Part shown: in pieces, positions 25,062 to 32,415 of the stretch
Numbering within the stretch: the stretch's first letter is position 1
Layout of the letters: the number at the start of each line of letters is the position of its first letter
NCBI GenBank assembly: GCA_015522695.1
Contig: WALT01000002.1
Coordinates: 62,001 to 126,000, forward strand
Origin: Nitrososphaerota archaeon
Lineage (GTDB): Archaea; Thermoproteota; Nitrososphaeria; Conexivisphaerales; Conexivisphaeraceae
Length of the DNA: 64,000 bases
Direction: 5' to 3'
Translations under genes and position numbers: made by a program
The notes under the pieces: generated by a model
The model's database searches: none
Told to the model about the DNA's origin: nothing
What the model saw: only the letters and a program-made list of their open reading frames with translations

Positions 25062-25766
25062 TCAATCAGCCGTGGAACGTCCGCCTCCGCAGCCGAGGAT
25101 ATCCTCCAGCATATCGAGATCCTCCGGGGTGTCCACGTCCTGGAGGATGGCATCGGTGTCCACGGGTACCTCGAGAAGCAGGTCCCCCTTCTCACCTATC
25201 AGTTCCCTGAGGCCGATATCCATGTCGGGCTGGATGAGGGCTTCCTCGTAGATCCTTCGATCTACGAGGACCGGATGTCCCCTCCTCCCCTCATACACGG
25301 GAGCGGCCAGATGGGGCATCGCCTCTTCATATATCCTGGAGAGCATCCTGGGTATCCTTTGGGGCACCAGCGGTAGATCGGCTGGCATTATCTCCAGTGC
25401 ATCCGCCCGGTCATGGAGGTGCCGGATGGCGGCCTTTATACTGGTCATCAACCCCATGTCATACCTTCGATTATAGATCTCCTCGACCTCGAGGTCGAGG
25501 AACTCGGCCAGCACCAGCTCCCTATCATTGCCCGTGACTACGGCTGTCGGGAGGCCTGCATCGAGCCCGGTCTCGATCGCCCTCCTCACGATGCTTTTGC
25601 CGCAGAGCTTGGCGAGGAGCTTGTTGCCGGGAAACCTCGTGGAGACCCCAGCTGCGAGGACGACGTAGTATATCGTTCCAGCCGTGTCCTTAAGCCCCCT
25701 CGAGGAGCCTGGATAACCTCTTCGGCAGCAGGCCCGCAGAGGCGAGGAGCCTGGATAACCTCTCAC
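25062..25766 (-). CDS. mocA: MocA-like molybdenum cofactor nucleotidyltransferase
   Basis: A nucleotidyltransferase (NTP_transf_3) with the LAAGVSTRFPGNKLLAKL signature, VVTGNDRE, MPADLPLV and a late GDLLLEVPVDT-DVDTPEDL motif. Homologues attach CMP or GMP to molybdopterin for xanthine-dehydrogenase-type enzymes, which fits its place directly after the hydroxylase genes. The recognisable protein begins near GTIYYVVLAAG (25680); no ATG/GTG/TTG lies close to it, and the only in-frame start is at 25766 inside the large subunit gene (77-bp overlap), giving 234 residues with an odd Gly/Arg-rich N-terminus. The true start may be non-canonical. Confidence 0.8.
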   Translation of the reverse strand: MRGYPGSSPLRACCRRGYPGSSRGLKDTAGTIYYVVLAAGVSTRFPGNKLLAKLCGKSIVRRAIETGLDAGLPTAVVTGNDRELVLAEFLDLEVEEIYNRRYDMGLMTSIKAAIRHLHDRADALEIMPADLPLVPQRIPRMLSRIYEEAMPHLAAPVYEGRRGHPVLVDRRIYEEALIQPDMDIGLRELIGEKGDLLLEVPVDTDAILQDVDTPEDLDMLEDILGCGGGRSTAD

Positions 25767-28020
25767 CGTTCATGGGGAGCTCCGTCGGCCTTACCCCTGT
25801 CGCATCAGCTATCGCATCGGCCACAGCTGCCGCTATGGGGACGAACGGCACCTCCCCAGCGCCCTTGGCACCATAGGGGCCGGTCTTCTCCTCCCCTTCG
25901 ACGAACTCGACGGATACGTCAGGTACATCGGCTATCGTGGGGACGATGTACGTCGTGAAGTTGATGTTCTCGGTCCTCGCGTCCGAATACGCCTGCTCCT
26001 CCATGAGGGCGTATCCAACGCCCTGTATCGCACCGCCCTCCATCTGTGCCCTCGCCCCGACGGGGTTTATCAGTCTGCCGACATCGGCTATGAGATGTAC
26101 ATCCTTGGCCTCAGCCTTGGCCAGCAATAGGTCCACATCGACCTCGGCTATCGCAAGGGCATGGCTGAAGACCAGGTGCGGGACCTCGAGCGTCCCCTCG
26201 ACGGGTTCAGGTCTCCTCGGGATCTCGAACGCGGCCTCGAACCTGGGCCTAGAACCTCTGCTGGCCATTTCTGCGGCTGCATCGAATATGGATACACGTC
26301 CTCTGGAGCCCGGAGCCGAGAAGAACCCAGCATCATATCCGACCTCGGATGCAGGGACCCCGAGGATCCTGGCCGCCTCGAGGGCCAACCTCCTCACGGC
26401 GTTCCTGGCGGCGAGCAGAAGCGCATTCCCGGCGGCGTACGTGCTCTTGGACGCGGAACTGCTGCCGGTATCCGGGGACAGCGCCGTATCCGCGTTCACG
26501 ACCTCTACCTTATCCACGTGCAGCTGTAAAGCCTCAGCTACTATCTGGGCACAGCTTGTGATCACGCCCTGCCCATAATCCGGATTCGTGAAATATGCCA
26601 CGACCCTCTCGCGGTCCGGGTCTATCTCTATCGCAGCCGCCGGGTAGTCCGGTATCGCACCGAAGCCCACACCCTTCATTGCCAAGGCTACCCCGATCCC
26701 CCTCCTCGACCATCCCCTGGATGGCGTTCCCACGCGTGAGAGGCGACCTCGAGCCCTCTCGAGGATCCTCTGGATCGATGGTTCGGTCTCCACAGCCACG
26801 CCGAAGGACCCGGGTTCTCGTGGACCGAGGACGTTCATCGCCCTTATCTCCAACTTGTCCATCCCCAGCTTCTCAGCTATCATGTTCAGCTGGGATTCTA
26901 TCGCGAAGTTCGCCTGAGGGGCACCGAAACCCCTGAAAGCGCTCGCCACCCCATTGTCCGTGTAAACAAGGTATGCATCTATCTCGTAGTTCGGTATCCT
27001 ATAGGGTCCGTTTATCATCTCGATGCTGACATCGAGTATCGCTGGACCGAAGCTCTGATATGCTCCCGTATCGGAATAGATCTTCGCAAGATTAGCGGTG
27101 AGCCTCCCGTCCCTCGTGGCCCCGGTCTTCATCTCCATCCTGTAGGGATGTCTATGATAGCCCACAACTCCAGACTCCTCCCTGCTCCACACGAGCCTCA
27201 CAGGTTTGCCCGTCTTCCACGCGAGCAATGCCAGATGTATCTGGACCGTGATGTCATCCTTGCCGCCGAACGCTCCTCCAGCCGGGTAGCTGACGACCCT
27301 TATCTTCTCCATGGGGAGCCCTAGTACCCTCGATATCTGGAGCTTGTCCCTATATGGATTCTGACCTCCAGCCACGACGTTTATCGTACCGTCCTCGTCG
27401 ATCCACGCGACGCCGCCCTCAGGCTCCAGGAACATGTGCTTCTGTGACTGTGTCCTATACATGGTCTCGACCACGACGTCGGATGTCTCGATCGCCGAAT
27501 GTGGACTCCCCCTCGAGATCACGGTGTGCCTGGCCACGTTGCCCGTGGAGTGGAGCCGAGGGGCGCCTGGGCTCAGCGCCTCCTCTATCGATGTCACGGG
27601 CCTCAGCGGTTGATACTCCACATTCACAGCCTCGGCCGCCTCCACGGCGGCCTCTTCACAGACGGCCGCCACCAAGGCCACCGGTTCCCCGATATATCTC
27701 ACGACGTCCTCTGCCAGTACCGGGGCATCCTGGACGAGGGCACCATATCTATTCTGACCAGGTATATCGCTCGCCGTCAAGACCGCGGCGACGCCCGGCA
27801 TCCCGTCCGCTTCGCTCGTGTCCACTGAGAGTATCTTGGCATGTGGATGGGGGCTCCTCACGGTCTTGGCGTGGAGCATCTCCTCGAGCACGAGATCCGT
27901 CGGATACCTGGCCTCACCCCTTACCTTGGGCCAGCCATCCAACCTGGGTATGCTAGCACCTATCCAGTGGACCTTGAGGACCTCCTCCAGACTAGTCGAT
28001 TCCGGCCACCTCCAATTCAT
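25690..28020 (-). CDS. molybdenum hydroxylase large (MoCo-binding) subunit
   Basis: A 776-residue xanthine dehydrogenase/CO dehydrogenase-type large subunit. It starts with the conserved IGASIPRLDGWPKVRGEARY, has GGAFGGKDD and the SAFRGFGAPQ segment, and the catalytic Glu in KGAGEVPF near 710. It lacks the AYRCSFR loop of form I CO dehydrogenase, so a nicotinate-, xanthine- or aldehyde-type substrate is more likely. It works with the FAD and 2Fe-2S subunits encoded just upstream (29-bp overlap). Two nearly identical 20-bp stretches (25701 and 25743) encode a repeated RLSRLL at the C-terminus. Confidence 0.88.
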   Translation of the reverse strand: MNWRWPESTSLEEVLKVHWIGASIPRLDGWPKVRGEARYPTDLVLEEMLHAKTVRSPHPHAKILSVDTSEADGMPGVAAVLTASDIPGQNRYGALVQDAPVLAEDVVRYIGEPVALVAAVCEEAAVEAAEAVNVEYQPLRPVTSIEEALSPGAPRLHSTGNVARHTVISRGSPHSAIETSDVVVETMYRTQSQKHMFLEPEGGVAWIDEDGTINVVAGGQNPYRDKLQISRVLGLPMEKIRVVSYPAGGAFGGKDDITVQIHLALLAWKTGKPVRLVWSREESGVVGYHRHPYRMEMKTGATRDGRLTANLAKIYSDTGAYQSFGPAILDVSIEMINGPYRIPNYEIDAYLVYTDNGVASAFRGFGAPQANFAIESQLNMIAEKLGMDKLEIRAMNVLGPREPGSFGVAVETEPSIQRILERARGRLSRVGTPSRGWSRRGIGVALAMKGVGFGAIPDYPAAAIEIDPDRERVVAYFTNPDYGQGVITSCAQIVAEALQLHVDKVEVVNADTALSPDTGSSSASKSTYAAGNALLLAARNAVRRLALEAARILGVPASEVGYDAGFFSAPGSRGRVSIFDAAAEMASRGSRPRFEAAFEIPRRPEPVEGTLEVPHLVFSHALAIAEVDVDLLLAKAEAKDVHLIADVGRLINPVGARAQMEGGAIQGVGYALMEEQAYSDARTENINFTTYIVPTIADVPDVSVEFVEGEEKTGPYGAKGAGEVPFVPIAAAVADAIADATGVRPTELPMNGERLSRLLASAGLLPKRLSRLLEGA

Positions 28021-28879
28021 ATGCCACCCTCGAGAGGCCCCTGTAGACGAGGGAGGCGACGACCATCCTCCTATATCCGGCTGTACCCCTGACGTCCGTT
28101 ACCGGCTTGGCATCACGGGCCGCCGCCTCGGCCGCATCCCACATTACATCATCCGTCAGCTCCTCCCCCTTCAGCCTTCCCTCAGCCCCTGGAGCCCTTA
28201 TGACGGTGGGCGCTACCGCGCCGAGCGCTATCCTAGCATCAGCTACCACACCGTGATCGAGCGATATGAGTCCGGCGACGCTGACCACCGATATCGCCAT
28301 CGCCCTCCTCAAGCCGAGCTTCTCGAAGAATCCCCTGGAGCCAGGCGGCTGACCACCGACGATGATGCGCGTTATGAGCTCATCGGGCCTCCTGACTGTC
28401 TTCCCCACGCCGAGGAAGAATTCATCCACGCTGATATTCCTGGTGCCCGATATTCCCTCGAGGACGATATCAGCCCCGAGCACGTAGAGGGGAGGTATAG
28501 TATCTCCAGCCGGCGATGCGTTGGCGACGTTCCCCACGAGGGTTCCCATGTTCCTTATCTGGGGGGAACCTATGGTCCTCATGGCCTCGGCCAGCAACGG
28601 AACGCGCTCGTGTACGAGAACGTTTGACAGTAACATCATGTAGGTCGCCAGGGCCCCTATCTCCACGCCATCCCCAGAAGCCCCTATATATGCCAATGAA
28701 CGCCTCAGGCCGGAGAGATCCAACAGTTCCTCCTCGATCGTGCCGGATCTCATCATCACGGTAACATCGGTCGAACCGGCCACGATCCTAACCTTTTCCT
28801 TCCTAGTCGAGAGTATGGTCAACGCCTCCTCCAAGCTCTCCGGCCTGTACACCTTTATGTTGGAATACCTCAACGCCAT
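27992..28879 (-). CDS. molybdenum hydroxylase FAD subunit
   Basis: A 295-residue CoxM/XdhB-type flavoprotein that passes electrons from the 2Fe-2S subunit to the acceptor. The FAD-binding VAGSTDVTVMM (34-44) and the TIGSPQIRNMGTLVGNVANASPAGD stretch (about 101-125) are typical of the family (IRN-GT-GGN). The C-terminal CO dehydrogenase flavoprotein domain follows (EKLGLRRAMAISVVS). It overlaps the 2Fe-2S gene by 10 bp and the large subunit by 29 bp, so stoichiometric expression is expected. Confidence 0.9.
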   Translation of the reverse strand: MALRYSNIKVYRPESLEEALTILSTRKEKVRIVAGSTDVTVMMRSGTIEEELLDLSGLRRSLAYIGASGDGVEIGALATYMMLLSNVLVHERVPLLAEAMRTIGSPQIRNMGTLVGNVANASPAGDTIPPLYVLGADIVLEGISGTRNISVDEFFLGVGKTVRRPDELITRIIVGGQPPGSRGFFEKLGLRRAMAISVVSVAGLISLDHGVVADARIALGAVAPTVIRAPGAEGRLKGEELTDDVMWDAAEAAARDAKPVTDVRGTAGYRRMVVASLVYRGLSRVAYELEVAGID

Positions 28880-29349
28880 CTATACCTCTCAGCAGCCTTC
28901 AGCACGGCCCTGATGATCCTCGGGTAAGCTCCACATCTACATATGTTGCCCGATAGGGCCTCCTTCACCTCCTCGACGCTCGGGTTCTTATCGTGGTCCA
29001 GCAGGGCCCGGGCAGCTATTATAAAACCCGGAGTACAATAGCCGCACTGGACGGCTCCCTCCTCGACGAACGTCTCCTGTAATGGATCGGGATTCCCCTC
29101 TGTGCCGAGTCCCTCCACGGTGATGACGCTCCTGCCCTGCACTTGGGATGCCAACACAAGACATGATACCACCGGTTCACCATCCAGCAACACCGTGCAG
29201 GCGCCGCACTCCCCGGTCTCACATCCCGGCTTGACGCTCGTGATCCCCAGGTCTTCCCTCAACACGTTGAGGAGGGTTTTCGCAGGGGGGATCCTGACCT
29301 TGACAGGTCTTCCGTTCAACGTGAAGCTTATGTCGACGAGCGTGGACAA
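28870..29349 (-). CDS. molybdenum hydroxylase 2Fe-2S subunit
   Basis: A 159-residue CoxS/XdhC-type protein with two 2Fe-2S clusters: the plant-ferredoxin type CETGECGACTVLLDGE..SC (around 39-61) and the helical type CGYCTPGFI with CRCGAYP (about 98-138). All eight cysteines are present. First gene of the hydroxylase operon (small, FAD, large subunit, then MocA). Divergent from phosphoglycerate kinase with 85 bp between starts. Confidence 0.92.
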   Translation of the reverse strand: MSTLVDISFTLNGRPVKVRIPPAKTLLNVLREDLGITSVKPGCETGECGACTVLLDGEPVVSCLVLASQVQGRSVITVEGLGTEGNPDPLQETFVEEGAVQCGYCTPGFIIAARALLDHDKNPSVEEVKEALSGNICRCGAYPRIIRAVLKAAERYRWR

Positions 29350-29434
29350 ACCCGTGTTCGATCGATGTCCATGGAGACCTATAACGTTAACTTCCGGTCC
29401 AAAACATATATTTTGACGCTAGGTAATGTAAACT

Positions 29435-30685
29435 ATGAGACCGGCCAATTTTAAGCTCAGCGAGCTCGATTTCCTCGTCATAGACGACCTCGGGCCCGAC
29501 GGCAAGAAGGTACTGGTCAGGATGGATATCAACACACCTGTGAACCCGGAGACCGGCCGCCTGATGGAGAAGGCGAGGATAGGGGAAGCCGCCGTGACCG
29601 TGAGGGCCCTCAAAAGGGCGAGCGTCGTCCTCTGCAGCCATCAGGGTAGGGTTGGGGAGAGGGATTTCGTGTCGCTCGAGGAACATGCGAGGATATTGTC
29701 AAAGCTCCTGGGAAAGAAGGTCAAGTTCATAGATGATGTGGTAGGACCGGCTGCAAGGAATGAGATAGAGGGCTTGGAGCCGGGGGAGGTCCTCCTCCTC
29801 GATAACCTGAGGTTGATGTCGGAGGAGGTTCAACAGTATCCGAGCATAGAGGAGGCGGCCAAGACATTCATCGTCCAAAGGCTGTGGAGGCTTTTCGATG
29901 GATTCGTCCTGGACGCGTTCCCCACGGCACATAGGGCCCATCCATCAATAATCGGGTTCCCCTATTATTTGCCCACCGCAGCCGGAGTGCTCGTGATGAG
30001 GGAGCTCAAGAACCTCCAGAGGCTCGAGCTCGTCGAGAAGGGCCCCTTCATAGCTGTCCTCGGTGGGAATAAGGTCAAGGAGAAGTTGGAGGCGCTCAAG
30101 GCCCTGATAGAGAACGGGAGGGCCGACAAGATACTCCTAGCCGGCGTCCTATCCCTCGTGTTCTTGAGGGCTCTCGGGAGGATAAGGAGGATGCTCGGGA
30201 TCAAATATGAGAATTGGGCTGTGAGTGAAGCTAGAGATCTCCTCTCAAAGTATCCTGGGATCTTCGAGCTCCCAGTCGACGTCGCCGTACGGAGGAATGG
30301 GGAGCGCGTGGAGATGCCGATAACCGAGGTGGACGATGATAGCGTGCTCGATATAGGGGAGAAGACGATAACCAAGTACTCCAAGATAATAAGGAGCAGC
30401 GGCACGGTATTCGTGAGCGGGCCTCCTGGTGTCTTCGAGATGAAGGGATTCGAAAGGGGTACATATGAGCTCCTACACGCTCTGGCCGGGTCCTTCGGCA
30501 CGACTATAGTGAGTGGAGGACATCTATCGACCGCGCTCGACAGGCTCGGGATGGGTAAATGGATAGACCACGTCAGCACGGCTGGCGGTGCCCTTATACA
30601 GGCCCTCGCCGGGAAGGAACTGCCCCTGCTCAGGGCGCTATCCTATTCCGCGAGGAAGTTCAGAAGTGGAGGATATCGGGGATAG
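29435..30685 (+). CDS. pgk: phosphoglycerate kinase
   Basis: A 416-residue glycolytic/gluconeogenic enzyme interconverting 1,3-bisphosphoglycerate and 3-phosphoglycerate. Signatures: VLVRMDINTPVNP, CSHQGRVG (substrate-binding Arg), LLLDNLRL, DAFPTAHRAHPSI, FIAVLGGNKVKEK, SGPPGVFE and GGHLSTAL. The length and motif variants (DIN, HQGR) are typical of archaeal Pgk. A short A/T-rich promoter region lies in the 85-bp divergent spacer. Its 3' end runs directly into one copy of a dispersed repeat that supplies a hairpin and T-run. Confidence 0.95.
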   Translation: MRPANFKLSELDFLVIDDLGPDGKKVLVRMDINTPVNPETGRLMEKARIGEAAVTVRALKRASVVLCSHQGRVGERDFVSLEEHARILSKLLGKKVKFIDDVVGPAARNEIEGLEPGEVLLLDNLRLMSEEVQQYPSIEEAAKTFIVQRLWRLFDGFVLDAFPTAHRAHPSIIGFPYYLPTAAGVLVMRELKNLQRLELVEKGPFIAVLGGNKVKEKLEALKALIENGRADKILLAGVLSLVFLRALGRIRRMLGIKYENWAVSEARDLLSKYPGIFELPVDVAVRRNGERVEMPITEVDDDSVLDIGEKTITKYSKIIRSSGTVFVSGPPGVFEMKGFERGTYELLHALAGSFGTTIVSGGHLSTALDRLGMGKWIDHVSTAGGALIQALAGKELPLLRALSYSARKFRSGGYRG

Positions 30686-30692
30686 TGGTTGC

Positions 30693-30793
30693 TTGACACC
30701 CGTGGGGAGATCCTCGTTTTTCAGATCAGATCTGATGGCTTCATCATGATCATGATCATGATCATACCGAGTTCCTTGCTGCGTCGAGTCGAG
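30693..30793 (+). repeat. dispersed intergenic repeat, copy 1 (left part)
   Basis: About 100 bp matching the left part of the 60-kb element: ttgacacc, gtggggagatcc-cg followed by ttttt, cagatcaga-ctgatggcttc, then atcatgatcat units. Here the gatcat unit is repeated several times, whereas the 60-kb copy has one. The match then continues with gttcc-tgctg-gtc-agtc before ending. It begins 7 bp after the pgk stop and has no coding capacity. Confidence 0.65.
30704..30721 (+). terminator. hairpin with T-run after pgk, inside the repeat
   Basis: gggg (30704-30707) pairs with cctc (30712-30715), including one G-U pair, across a four-base loop and is followed by gttttt. In the 60-kb copy the same hairpin is fully Watson-Crick (gggg/cccc). 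It may terminate pgk transcription. Confidence 0.4.
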
Positions 30794-30892
30794 GTAAGGG
30801 AGGGCTTTCGGAGGCCGTCAGCGGCAGCATGGCTTCACTCCTCACTGGCTTGATGGCGGCTTTCGCCGTGGAGGGGCACGAGCGGTTTCAGC

Positions 30893-30952
30893 GTGGAGCA
30901 CGACGGTAGGGGAGCCCTGCCCGGAGCCGCGGTAGCACTCGCAGTTGGATGA
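30893..30952 (+). CDS. possible 19-residue peptide coupled to a small membrane protein
   Basis: A very short ORF from GTG 30893 reading EHDGRGALPGAAVALAVG, whose TGA stop overlaps the ATG of the next ORF (ATGA). The overlap suggests translational coupling, but the ORF is too short to judge. An upstream reading frame from ATG 30831 ends at about 30908 in another phase, so this may also be a decayed gene. Confidence 0.2.
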   Translation: MEHDGRGALPGAAVALAVG

Positions 30953-31056
30953 TCCTGAAGCCGCTGTCCTTCATCCTGACTGGACTGTTAGCCCTCGCGA
31001 TCGTGGTGATCTTCGTGCTCGTCTTAGCTGCCATCCTCAGGAGGGGGATGGCTTGA
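30949..31056 (+). CDS. 35-residue single-pass membrane protein
   Basis: A short ORF encoding MILKPLSF, then one clear transmembrane helix (ILTGLLALAIVVIFVLVL) and a basic end (AAILRRGMA). The positive-outside-the-helix layout is that of small membrane subunits or regulators. The start overlaps a preceding tiny ORF in an ATGA, and a hairpin (31077-31091) follows 20 bp after the stop. No family is recognised. Composition and flanking signals support it moderately. Confidence 0.4.
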   Translation: MILKPLSFILTGLLALAIVVIFVLVLAAILRRGMA

Positions 31057-31076
31057 TCCTTCTGAAGGGCTAGATC

Positions 31077-31091
31077 GATCCCACCGGGATC
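31077..31091. terminator. short perfect hairpin
   Basis: gatccc (31077-31082) pairs with gggatc (31086-31091) across acc, 20 bp after the small membrane ORF. There is no T-run, so terminator function is uncertain. Confidence 0.3.
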
Positions 31092-31109
31092 ATACATCAG
31101 CCTTTAGAT

Positions 31110-31143
31110 GATGAACCGGGCTTCCATGGAAGCCCGGTTCATC
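31110..31143. repeat. 34-bp perfect palindrome
   Basis: A perfect inverted repeat of two 17-bp arms (left arm gatgaaccgggcttcca) centred on ccatgg, lying 52 bp before the ATG at 31195. As RNA it would form a very stable hairpin; as DNA it is a symmetric site. It may end upstream transcription or regulate the following five-gene operon. Confidence 0.65.
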
Positions 31144-31194
31144 CTGTATCATCGCAAGGTAACCTTTTTCTCCTCCTCCAGCCGCTCCAGCTAC

Positions 31195-31470
31195 ATGGCT
31201 AGGGTTAGGTTCAGCTTCGGCGAGCTCAAGGAGAAGCTCGCGGGGAGGGTTTTGATCTCCGGGGGGAGGAGACCCGATGAGATAGTGCTCGAGGTGCCAG
31301 GCGAGGGACTTGTTAAGAGCAGTAGACTCGAATGTATAGTTCATGAAGACGAAATAGTCGTTAATGCAGCATATAGGGACGATGTATATGGGAGCTATGA
31401 GGTCTCCCTTTACGCCGTGGCCAAGTGGCTCATGGATCAAGGGATGGAGGTGGAAGTGCTGGAGGGATAG
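31195..31470 (+). CDS. uncharacterised 91-residue protein, head of the SMC operon
   Basis: A small acidic alpha/beta protein starting MARVRFSFGELKEKLAG, with GGRRPDEIVLEVPGEG, and strands around LECIVHEDEIVVNAAYRDD, ending in a helix YAVAKWLMDQGMEVEVLEG. Not recognised. It opens a tightly packed series: PfkB kinase 3 bp later, then the SMC-like, kleisin-like and winged-helix genes without gaps. A pyrimidine-rich aaccttttt box about 30 bp upstream could be its promoter. ATG 31195 is preferred over ORF extensions that run into the 34-bp palindrome. Confidence 0.6.
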   Translation: MARVRFSFGELKEKLAGRVLISGGRRPDEIVLEVPGEGLVKSSRLECIVHEDEIVVNAAYRDDVYGSYEVSLYAVAKWLMDQGMEVEVLEG

Positions 31471-31473
31471 TGG

Positions 31474-32415
31474 ATGGTCCTAGTAGCCGCGGCTGGTGCT
31501 ATCAATTGGGACGTAACGCTGTTCGTTGAGAGGATACCATGTCGAGGGGAGGAGGCCGGGGTGATCAGGATTTCGGAGGTGCCGGGTGGCAAGGCAGCCA
31601 ATGTAGCAGTGGCTGCCGCGAGGATACTCGGCGCTGGGTCCAGCGCGATAATAGGGGCCATCGGCGACGATTATATAGGGAGAAGGCAGATTCTGGAGTT
31701 CGAGAGGGAAGGGGTGGACGTCAGGGGTCTGCTCACCCTGAGGGGTGAGGGTTCAGGCAGGGCGTTCGTCATAGTCGAGAGGGATGGTGGAGAGAACGTG
31801 ATATTTTCCTACCATGGAGCTGTGTCCAAACTAGGGAGGATGCACTTGGAGGAGGAGGGACTGAGGGCGGTGCTGGACGAGCTCAAGGTCCTGGTGATCA
31901 TGGATGTCCCCCCAGAGTTCCTCGAGGGACTGATGGAGGAGGCGGACGAGGCCGGGAAGACGATCATCCTAGCGCCCGGCGTGAGGACAGATCCTATACT
32001 CATCAGGAGGTTGGCCGTCCTCTCGGACTATTTGATAATTAACGAACATGAACTCATAGTGCTCACCGGCGGAGGGAGCTTGGAGGCGGCGCTCGGTGGT
32101 CGATACACCAAGGTCGTGGTGACGCTGGGTGCTGACGGTGCGATATTGAAGGGAAGTGAAGGGGAGCTTAGGGTTCCAGGGGTGCGCCTGGACTCGATGG
32201 GGCTCAGGGTCGAGAACACCGTCGGCTGCGGCGATGCATTCATAGGCGTCTTCTCATCGTACAAGGTCATGGGATATGAGGACGAGCTGGCCATCAGGAT
32301 GGCCAACTTGGCTGGAGCGTTCAAGGCCACCAGGATGGAGACCAGGGGGAGCCCGACGAGGGCCGAGCTCGAGGAGTTCGAGAGGAAGGCCGTGGAGGAG
32401 GGGGCGTTCGGCTAG
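31474..32415 (+). CDS. PfkB/ribokinase-family sugar kinase
   Basis: A 313-residue kinase with GAINWDVTLFVERIP, the glycine-rich GGKAANVAVAAARILG (PfkB signature 1), LVVTLGADGAIL-like strand, and NTVGCGDAFIGVF (signature 2; the catalytic Asp is kept, the usual DTxGAGD is NTxGCGD). It could be a ribokinase, nucleoside kinase or ADP-dependent-type sugar kinase; the substrate is not deducible. Its stop is directly followed by the TTG of the SMC-like gene, so it is part of that operon, although a shared function is not obvious. Confidence 0.82.
   Translation: MVLVAAAGAINWDVTLFVERIPCRGEEAGVIRISEVPGGKAANVAVAAARILGAGSSAIIGAIGDDYIGRRQILEFEREGVDVRGLLTLRGEGSGRAFVIVERDGGENVIFSYHGAVSKLGRMHLEEEGLRAVLDELKVLVIMDVPPEFLEGLMEEADEAGKTIILAPGVRTDPILIRRLAVLSDYLIINEHELIVLTGGGSLEAALGGRYTKVVVTLGADGAILKGSEGELRVPGVRLDSMGLRVENTVGCGDAFIGVFSSYKVMGYEDELAIRMANLAGAFKATRMETRGSPTRAELEEFERKAVEEGAFG

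Noticed and set aside
25690-28020. Form I CO dehydrogenase (CoxL)
   Set aside because: The AYRCSFR active-site loop is absent; the equivalent region reads SAFRGFGAPQ, as in other molybdenum hydroxylases.
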